From NCBI GenBank assembly GCA_026770585.1, contig MU646312.1:301043-334524 (forward strand): a stretch of 33,482 nucleotides of DNA, read 5' to 3'. Position numbers and translations under genes: made by a program. The stretch comes from Baffinella frigidus. Lineage: Eukaryota; Cryptophyceae; Cryptomonadales; Baffinellaceae. Position 1 is the stretch's first letter; the number at the start of each line of letters is the position of its first letter. Positions 1 through 9,500 of this stretch are shown here, piece by piece. The notes under the pieces are model-generated. The model saw only the letters and a list, made by a program, of their open reading frames with translations. It had not been told where the DNA came from and ran no database searches.

Positions 1-112
<112 letters not shown>

Positions 113-137
113 CAAATACAGTTACAAATATAGTCAC

Positions 138-230
138 CTGGAGCTGCATGATGACGTCGGTCGTGTCCCGGATGCACTCGGAGTGCGCGTCGTGCGCAGC
201 CAGTGCCGCGAGCGGCTTCATGACATCCCC
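138..230 (-). pseudogene. 3' echo of gene A exon 11 (keeps donor, lacks acceptor)
   Basis: This is a second copy of the last 31 codons of exon 11, read on the minus strand as GDVMKPLAALAAHDAHSECI and onward. It ends at the same Leu-Gln followed by a GTGACT donor. The upstream end stops at the Gly of GDVMK and no acceptor is present, so it cannot be spliced in as a cassette. It is still an open frame, so the duplication is fairly recent or under constraint. Confidence 0.8.
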
Positions 231-321
231 CACCCTATGTGTATAGTTACACGTATATAGTAACTATATATACATAGTTACAAATATAGGTGCGCTATCT
301 CTAGTTACATAGATACTATAT

Positions 322-325
<4 letters not shown>

Positions 326-393
<68 letters not shown>
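326..393. repeat. (CA)n/(TG)n palindromic microsatellite
   Basis: A CA run of about 36 bases is followed immediately by a TG run of similar length, so the whole tract is self-complementary and could form a hairpin. Confidence 0.95.
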
Positions 394-394
<1 letters not shown>

Positions 395-463
395 TATAGT
401 TATATGTATATATATAGTTATACATATATAGTTAAATAGTTATATAGTGATAAATATAGGTAC

Positions 464-573
464 CTGGAGCTGCGTCGCGACGTCGGTCGTGTCCCGGATG
501 CACTCAGAGTGCGCGTCGTGCGCAGCCAGCGCCGCCAGCGGCTTCATGACATCCCCGGCCCGCCAGGAAACCC
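464..573 (-). CDS. Gene A exon 11
   Basis: Acceptor CTTGCAG, donor GTACCT, 110 nt, phase 1 to 0. It encodes VSWRAGDVMKPLAALAAHDA and onward to TQLQ, a helical segment. The intron phase joins exon 10 exactly. The next exon lies left of the window. Confidence 0.75.
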
Positions 574-3500
574 CTGCAAGTTCCCTTAAGTCACTCGTGG
601 TGAAACAATGCCAAAAGTTAGAAGAGAAGTTTACCACGGAAACAACTGCCGCTCTATCTTGCCAACTGCCGCCCTATCCTGGCAACTGCCGCGCCCCATC
701 CTGGCGACTGCCGCCCTGTCCTGCCAACTGCCGCCCTATAGCGCCTAAGGTGTAGGGCTCACTATACCAAGGACGGTGCTGTGCGAGAGGGCCGCGAAGA
801 GCAGCTGTGAGAGTTGCCAACTGCCACCCTATCCTTTGCCCTATCCTTCCAACCGCCGCCCTATCCTCCCAACTGCCGCCCTATCCTCCCAACTGCCGCC
901 CTAGCAGAGTGAACAATACCGAGGACGGTGCGGTGCGAGAGGGCCGCGAAGAGCAGCTGCGAAAGGCTGCCTGCCGCTTCCGCGTCGGGGAAGCTTGCTG
1001 GGTATAGCCGCGCGCTCTCCCCTGGTGTAGGGTGAGGGGTTTGGGGTTAACAAAGAAAAGAGAGAAGAAGTGTTTGGTGTTTGGTGATTGGTGATTGGTG
1101 TTGAGGGGTTGGGGGATCACGATTAGGGTTTAGGGATTGGGGTTCGGGGTTTCGTAATGAGGGATTAGGGTTTAGGGTTCAAGGTGCAGGGTAGGGTGCG
1201 AGAGGCTGCCGGCCGCTTCCGCGTCTGGGAAGCTCGCTGGGTATAGCCGCGCGCTCTCCCCTGGAGTGGGGCGAGGGGTGAGGGGTGGGGGGTGCGGGGT
1301 TAATAAAGAAGATGGAGAAGAAGGGTCTGGTGTTTGGTGTTTAGCGGTTCGTGGTTGGGGGATCAGGATGAGGGTTGCGGGTTTGGGGTTCGGGATTTCG
1401 TTGTTAGGGGTTAGGGGTTGGGGGTTGGGGGTTGGGGTGCGAAAGGGATCCGGCCGCCTCAGCGAGAAGCTTTATCGGGACGCTTGCTGGGTACAGCCGC
1501 TCGCTGCTTCCTGGTAGGGGGTTGGGGTTGGGGTTTGGGGTGGGGGGGTTAGGTTGTCGTGTTTGGGGGTTTGGGGTGTGGGGTTTGGGGTTTGGGGTTT
1601 AGGGTTTGGGGGTTGGGGTTTGGGGTTTAGGGTTTGGGGGTTGGGATTAAGGGTTTGGGGTGTGGGATTTGGGATTTGGGATTTGGGGGTTAGGGTTAAG
1701 GGTTTGGGGGGGTGGGGGCGTGGGGTGTGGGGGGATGGGTTGAGCGCTACCGGATGGGGATACGGCGGTGTAGGGTTCAAGGTTTAGGGTTTAGGGTTTA
1801 GGGTTTGGGGTGTGGTGTTGAGGGTTTCGGGTTAGGGTACTGGCGTCTGATGGCGCGGCCTAAACCCTAAACCCTAAAACCTAAACCCTAAACCCCAAAG
1901 CCCTAAACCCTCAACCGCGGATGTTGATCAGACGAGTCCGCCATCCTACCTCAGGCGGCTTGGCAGACTATTCCTAAGTCGACAAACCGGTGCCGCGGTA
2001 CAAATTCGTCAACTTTGGAGCAACACAGAGCACGGGGGAAGCAAAACGGTGATCCTGAATAGACTGGGACTGAGATAGGCTTAGGGTTCAGGGTGTACCG
2101 GCGTCAGACGGCACGGCGCGGATGTTGATCAGCGCCATCAGCGACCTGAAGGGTTGGGGTTTAGGGTTTAGGGTTTAGAGTTTAGGGTTTAGGGTTTAGG
2201 TCCCCGTACAGCAGTTGACTAACTCTTTTTCGTTCGCAGCGTTCGTTCGGAGAGGGGAGGTTGACTAAAACGATCGTTGACTAAACCGATCGTTGACTAA
2301 AACGATCAACGCATTGGCGTAAACCCTAAAACCTGAACCCCTAAACCCTAAAAACCAAACCCTTATCACTAAACCTAACCCCCACCTCCGCCACTAAAAC
2401 CCAATCCCTCATCCCCTAAACCCCCCTTCACAGTAAACTGACAACAATAAACCCCAACCCCCAAACCCTAGGACGCACCGGGCACGCAGAGCCGCCAGGT
2501 CGTCCCCCCCAGGCCCGTCCGCCTCTCTTTCGCTTCACAAACCCTACACCGTAAACCGTAAACAATTCACAGTACACAACAACCCCCCAAACCCCCACAG
2601 CAAACGCGCCCCTAACCCCAATCCCAAATTCCTTAAAACGCCTCAACGGTAAACATAGAACCATCAACGCAAACACCCTGAATCATACGCACCGCGCACG
2701 CATGGCCGCCAGGTCGTCCCCCCCAGGCCCGTCCGCCTCTCTTTCGCTTCACAAACCCTACACCGTGAACCGTAAACACTTCACAGTACACAGCAACCCC
2801 CCAAACCCCCACAGGAAACGCACTCCCAAGCGCCTCTAGACAAACGCACCGGGCGCGCATAGCTGCGAGGTCGTCCCCCCCAGGCCCGTTGGCTGCGCCA
2901 CCCGGCGGAGCAGCGAGAGACTCTTCTAGCGTCTTGTCCGCCATGCACTGCCGGAGCGCCTGTTTGAAGGTTTTTAAGGTTTTAGGGATGGGGGATTGGG
3001 GTTGGGGTGGGGTTGGGATCGGGGTTGGGGTTGATGGGTTAGAAGTGAGGGGTTGAGGGGCGGGGCGGGGCTGCGAGAGACTCTTTTAGCGTCTTGTCCA
3101 CCATGCATTGCCGCGGCGCCTGGTGGGTGGGATTGGGGGTTGAGGGGTTGGGGTTTGGGGATTGGGTTTGGGGTTTGGGTTTGGGGATTGGGGTTTAGGG
3201 GTTGCGGATGAGGGTTTAGGGTTTGGGGTTTAGGGTTTAGGGTTGAGTGGTTAGGGTTAGGGAGTGGGGTTTGGGGAGCAGTATCGGGGTTTAGGGAGTG
3301 GGGATTGGGGTTTAGGGTTTAGGGTTTAGGGTTTAGGGTTTAGGGTTTAGGGTTTAGGGTGTAGGGTGTAGGGTTTAGGATTTAGGGTTCACAATAGTTC
3401 AGTAGTTTACGGTTCAGGGGTTGGGGTTTAGGGTTTAGGGATCAGGTTTGGGGATTTGGGGGTTAAAAGTTCAGGGGGGGTAGGTTTGGGGTTTAGGGTT

Positions 3501-6500
3501 TAGGGTGGACCTGCGCCGCGGCGGGGTCGCGGGCGCCCGAGACGTGCATCAGGATCCCACGCTTCGCAGACACGCTACAACCCCACACAGTTTCCCTTCG
3601 GGCTTCGCGGGAACGCCCGCGTGACCGGTCACGCGGACGCCGAAGCCAACTGTCCGAGGTGACTGCCTTGTCATGTTCCGCCGTCGCGCGCGCACCCTCC
3701 GCACACGCCACCCAGTTCACTGCTAGCCAGGGCTTTGCGGGAAGTTGCGGCCGTAAACCCGGCCGAAATCGACTGAACATCCGGCCGAAATGTCGGTTGA
3801 GAAGGTGAGGGTTTGGGGGGTAGGGTTTGGGGTGGACCTGGGCCGCAGCGGGGTCACGGGCGCCCCACACGTGCATCAGAACCCCCGCCACTCTTAGCAC
3901 AACCTCTACAATCCAACACAGGGGGCTCCGAAGGAAATATCGACCGAACATCCATTTCGTCGAAATGCCGGTCAATAAGGATGGGGTTCAGGGGTTAGGG
4001 CACCTGGGCCGCGGCGGGGTCGCGGGCGCCCGAGACGTGCATCAGAATTCCGGCAGCGCGGCAGCGTTGCTGCGGGGCGCCGTGCAAAAGCAGCGCCTGC
4101 ACCCCACACCACCCATCAGTGTCGAGGTGTGTTTGTACCAGGAAGTTGCTTCCGCCGGGTCAAAGTTGACGGTCCCGGTACAAAATCGTCCACTTTTGGC
4201 GTTGCGGCGCTGTTTTCGCGGGCAGCTTGTGTGGATGCCGCGCTACTCCATACAGCGAGACGTGCATCAGAATCCCGGCCGCGCGGCAGCGTTGCTGCGG
4301 GGCGCCGTGCAAAAGCAGCGCCTGATTGGGGGAAAGACTCGCGAATTCACGGGCTGTAAAGTGAATTCACGGACTCACGGGCTGTAAAGTGAATTCACGG
4401 GCTGTAAAGTGAATTCACGGGCTGTAAAGTGAATTCACGGGCTGTAAAGTGAATTCACGGGCTGTAAAGTGAATTCACGGACTCCGAGTTCCGGCCCCCA
4501 GAAATAGGGCAGCCTTCTCGTAGAGCGCTTGCGGGAAAACTTGGCCGATTTTAAAGATTTCCCCCACCAGAATTTGTACCAGAATAGTTTAGATGGACCG
4601 TATACATGTCACGTCCTGGCAAAAAAAAATCGATTTCTGAGAAAAAAAATCTCGAAATCGGCCAAGTTTTCCCGCAAGCGCTCTAGTCTACCCCGTACAC
4701 CCAAACGGTTGCATGGAAACCTTCCAAGGACTAACAAGGCGCATTGCAGGAGCAGCGCGTGTGCACCGTACATCCGAATTAGTCCCGTCACCTAAAAAAC
4801 ATATCTCAAATTTTGGCTTGGCACTGGAGCCATTTCGTGCTTGTGAATGAGAAGGTGCGCGGGGGGGATGGCGATAATGAGGGCGGCGTGCGACGCGGTT
4901 CTTACGCGCACCGCGTCATCCCTCGGGTTGTACCAGAGAGGGCCCGGTTTCCGGCGACATCCGGTACAAAATGATAGCGCATGGCATTTCATTTCCGGTG
5001 CGGGCTCTCTCTTGAGGCTCATAGACATTGCATCACTCAACTCAAGGCTAAAGGGCCTTTCTAGGACCTGTATCGAGAGTAATAAAGAAGAAGAAGGCAT
5101 GGCAATGTTCGACCGCCACCAGCACCGGCGACGTGTTCTGCAGTTCGGCGCGCGAGCGGCGATGCGAAGGTGGGGGGGGCACCTTGATGGTGCCCCTGAG
5201 GGCGGCGTGAGACGCGGTGCGGACGCGGACCCGGGTTGAGAGTGCAGGGTGTCAGGAATAGGGATAAAGGATCAGAGCACAGGGTCCAGGGTCCTGGGTT
5301 TAGGGCGATGGGGAGACCTTGATTGCGCCCATGAGAGCGGCGAGTGATCGCGGTGCAGACCCACGCGCCGTTTCCTCCGAATTCGTACCAGGAAGGGCCC
5401 GATTTCCGGCGACGTCCGGTACAAACATGTGAAATTAAATGATGCGGTGTGGACCTTGATGGCGCCCATGAGGGCGGCGTGCGACGCGGTGCGGACGCGG
5501 ACCGCGTCATCCCCGAGAGCCGCGACGTTGTTCACCAGCAGTGCTGCTTCCGCCTGTATACGATGCATGTGGTGAGGACGTACATATATAAATATATATA
5601 TATATATATAAATAAATATATATATATACATATGGAGTATTTGCAAGTAAGGATTCATGCCCGCGGGATGATACATGTCCACTTAGCAGCGACCGAGGAC
5701 CTTCTCACATTGAATTCAAGGTGAAATTCTGCTTATGTTCCAGGGCAATGGATAAGATTCTAGTACAAATCGCTTAGATGGACTGTATCCGTGAAGCCCC
5801 CGGTGGCTGCTAAGTGGTACAGGAGATACGCGTGAATAAGAACCCCCCCACACCCTAGGGTGGTCGTATGCTCCTAAGTGGACATCATGGTCGAACGGTG
5901 CATAAGGTCCCGCGCCCCCTCTCCTATGCCCCCCCTCAACTTCTAAACAAACCCTAAAGCAGCCCACCCCGTTTTGTAACCTCCCCCCAAAACATCGCGC
6001 GCCCTTTTAAAACCCCTTTGAAGATGTACGGTAGCGTACATGGTATAGTGTGTAGGGTACAGGGTATAGTGTGTAGGGTAGAGGGTATAGTGTGTAGGGT
6101 ACAAGGTATAGTGTGTGGGGTACAGGGTATAGTGTGCAGGGTACAGGGTATAGAGTGTAGCGTACAGGGTATAGTGTGGAGGGTCGAGGGTCTGGGACCT
6201 TAACGTCCTCTTCCGCGCCACACAGCATCATCGTCGCGCGGTGCAGCAGGTCCCGCGCGCCCGCCAGCTGCTCGACAACAGCGGGGCCCGCCAGCGCCAC
6301 CTAGAGGAGATCGGGGGTTCAGGTTTGGGGTTTGGGGTTTGGGGGACCCGCCAGTTGCTCCACCACTACAGCCACGCAAGAGTGTAGGGCAGAGTGCCGT
6401 GTAGTAAAAATAGCCAGATCTGGCTATTTTGAAAAGTTCATGAGTCAACATTCTCCGCCGAGAAAAATCGAAATTTCGGAAAGTTGATACAAATTCCGTG

Positions 6501-9500
6501 TGAACTGACTTGTTTTCCCAGGTCAGGTCTTACACTCTTGCGTGGAGGCCCCTCCAGCGCCACCTTCGATGTTTTGTTTTGGGGTTTAGGGTGTGTTTGG
6601 GGTGGGGGGGGGGGGTAGGGTTCAGGGCGCGCCGCGAACCTATTGAAGCCACCTTTAAGGGTTAGGTTTTAGGGTTTAGGGTTTGGGGTAAGAGTGGAGC
6701 AAGTCCCGCGCCCCGGGTAGCTGCTCGACAACCAACGACAGAGCCTTATAAAGTGGAGGCACGCCGTCGTAAGGGCCTTTCAAGGCGAGGCAAGCCACTG
6801 GAGGAGGACCTAACAAGCCTCCAGCGGCCCCTGCGGGGGGCTTGCTGCGCGACCCGAATCCCGGTCGGCCCCTGCGGAGGGCTTCCCGGGCGTCTGGTCC
6901 CTCCCCGATGCGTGAAACGAATTCACATCGGAGGGGGGTCCTAACAGGGTGCAGCAGGTCCCGCGCCCCGACTAGCTGCTCGACAACAGCGGGGTCCGCC
7001 AGCGCCACCTTTTGGGGACCGGGGGTTCAGGTTCAGGGTTTGGGGGTTGGGTTTTCAAGGTTCAGGGGTTGGAGTGTAGGGTTCAAGGGGGTGCACGGTT
7101 TAGGGTTTGGGGTTGAGGGTTTACGCTACCTGGGAGAGAGTGGCGGCGGCGTGGGCCTGCGCGCAGCACCCCCCATCAACGCCTCGATCTATTCGGGCTC
7201 TCGCCAACACGGCCGTCTCGGTCTATTCGGGCTCACCAATTTGCTTCCCCCGGGCTCTTCCCCGCGCCAAAGTTGACGGATGTGTACCGGAAACCCAGCA
7301 TGTCAACTTAGAAATAGTCCGCCAACCCGGCTTGGAGGTTACGTCACATCTCTCCCCCAAGCGTGAGCCGTGGTGTTTGTCAACTTATTAAATCTCGCTT
7401 TTCCCCCGTTACCTGGGAGAGAGTGGCGGCGGCGTGGGCCTGGGCGCGCGGGGCGACGCGGTCACCCGCGCGCAGCACCCCCATCAACGCCTCGATCTGC
7501 CGCCCCGAGAGGGTTTGTCAGCACGCCGGTTGGGGGTTCGGACCAGCGCATACTTTTGTTTGTAAATAGTACCACCAACGTACTTTTCATTGTAAATAGT
7601 ACCACGACGCATTCTATAATGTAAAAAATCTGAGACGGGTTAGGACTGGACCATATCCGGGGCGGTGAGCGCTCCGCGCGAAGCACGAGCGCGTACTTTC
7701 CCGTTGTAAATAGTACCACGAAGTACTTTAAAAACATTTTCCCGGGAATTAAAAACACTTTTCCGGATTAGACGACGGATTAGGGCTGGACCATACCCGG
7801 GGCGGCGAGGGCTTCCTTCCAGCGCGGGGCGCCGTTTGCGTTTTTTACCGTGAATTATAAACAGTACCACGAACGCACTTTTCATTTTAAACAGAACCAC
7901 AAAGCATTCTAAAACACTTTTATGGGACGGATTAGGGCTGGTCCATATCCAGGGCGGCGAGAGCCTCGTTCCCGCGCGGGGCGCCGTTGCATTTTCCATC
8001 GTGCATTGTAAACAGAACCACAAACGTACTTTTCCATTTTAAACCGTACCACGAAGGGTTATAAAACACTTGTATGGTACGGATTAAACACTTTTATGTG
8101 GCGGATTAGGGCTGGACCATATCCGGGGCGGCGAGGGCTTCGTTCCCGCGCGGGGCGCCGTTTGCGATGAGAGCTGCGGCTGCGCAGAGCGGCACCTGGG
8201 GGTTAGGGTTTAGTGTTATTGGTTATTGGTTTGGGGTTGGGGGTTGGGGTTTAGGAATAAGGGTTTATGGGGTTAGGGTTTAGGGTTTGGGGTATGGGGT
8301 TTAGGGTTTAGGGTTCAGGGTTTGAGTTATGGAGTTAAGGGTTTAGGGTTTAGGGTTTAGGTTTAGGGTTTAGTGCTGATGGTCTGGGGTTTAGGGTTCA
8401 GGGTTAAGGGTCCTATGGTTGCCATGGATGAGCGGGGGGCGGGTGGATTTTAAAATGTTTGAAGAGGCGCACACCACTCACCTGCAGGTTGCTCAGCCCC
8501 GCCAACGTCGCCAGACGCAGCGCTGCCTATCTATCTCTCCCGAGGCGGGCCTGTCTGTCCCGAGGCGGGCCTGTCTGTCCCGCGGCGGGCCTGTCTGTCC
8601 CGAGGCGGGCCCATCCCACACCGTTTCTGCGGTTTCTGAAGCGGCCCGCACACCACTCACCTGCAGGTTGCTCAGCCCCGCCAACGTCGCGAGGCACAGC
8701 GCTGCCAATCTGTCTATCTATCTATCTATCTATCTATCTGCCCTTGCATGCCAACGTGAGAATGGACGGTCAACCCGAGTGAGGCAGAGCTAGGACCTGT
8801 AGGTTGCTCCACCCCGCCAACGTCGCCAGGCGCAGCGCCGCCTATCTATCTATCCCGAGGCGGGCCCGTCTGTCCCGAGATCTATCCCGAGGCGGGCCCG
8901 TCTGTCCCGAGGCGGGCCTGTCTCTCCCGATGCGGGTCTGCCAGTCCCGAGGCGGGCCTATCTATCCCGATGCGGGCCTGTCTGTCCCGAGGCGGGCCTA
9001 TCTCTGGGGCGGCCCGCACACCACTCACCTGGAGGTTGCTCAGCCCCGCCAACGTCGCCAGGCGCAGCGCTGCCGCGAGCCGCGCCACGAGTCCGGGGGT
9101 CGCGGACACCTTCCCGTTGTTGATCTGGTTTGGGTTTTCGGGGGTTAGGGGTCAGCGCCGCGAGCCTCGACTTGAGGGTTGAGGGTTGAGGGCTGAGGTT
9201 TGAGGAGTTAGCGCCACCAGTCCGGGGGTCGCGGAGACCTTCCCGTTGCTGATCTGGTTGAGGGTGTGGGGTTAGCGATGCCTCACGCGGGTTGCCTGAC
9301 TTTCTCAGGTTGGCATGCTGGGAGCCCCGTCGCGAGGCACAGCGCTGCCGCTAGCCACGCGACGAGCCCGGGGGTCGCGGAGACTTTCCCGTTGTTGATC
9401 TGGTTTGGGGTGCATGGTTCAGTGTTTACGGTGTCGGTTTTAATTTAATTTTCGAGGGTTCGGGGCTCCGAGGTGAGGGTTCAGGGTTGAGGGCTGAGGG

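Larger units (their letters stand above)
998..2098 (-). other. Gene A intron 9: heptamer arrays, 5' echoes of exon 10, interrupted 3' echo of exon 9
   Basis: The 5' echoes of exon 10 end at 1236 and 1496 with the same CCCAGC acceptor context. G-rich heptamer DNA (TTTGGGG and TTTAGGG variants) fills about 1020-1195, 1265-1440 and 1510-1850. A 3' echo of exon 9 occupies 1842-1935 and is split by a C-rich heptamer block at 1859-1915. A fold-back family-1 element lies at about 1944-2078. Confidence 0.7.
4097..5454 (-). other. Gene A intron 6: 5' echo of exon 7, three 3' echoes of exon 6, fold-back element, 20-bp tandem repeat
   Basis: The 5' echo of exon 7 is at 4258-4321 (acceptor ATCAG). The 3' echoes of exon 6 are at 5318-5365, 5183-5231 and about 4867-4925, the last with its donor lost. 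A segment holding TTTGTACCAG...GCCC and TCCGGTACAAA appears twice (about 4928-4980 and 5383-5428). No heptamer array of note is present. Confidence 0.7.

Noticed and set aside
1472-1780. Long open frames giving Asn-Pro-Lys-Pro-type repeats here and in many other introns
   Set aside because: These are translations of the heptamer array, which is open in several frames because 7 is not a multiple of 3. They have no splice or start support.
3570-3790. A coding exon in the GC-rich stretch of gene A intron 7
   Set aside because: It is open on the minus strand but has no phase-compatible splice sites. Exons 7 and 8 already join in phase without it.
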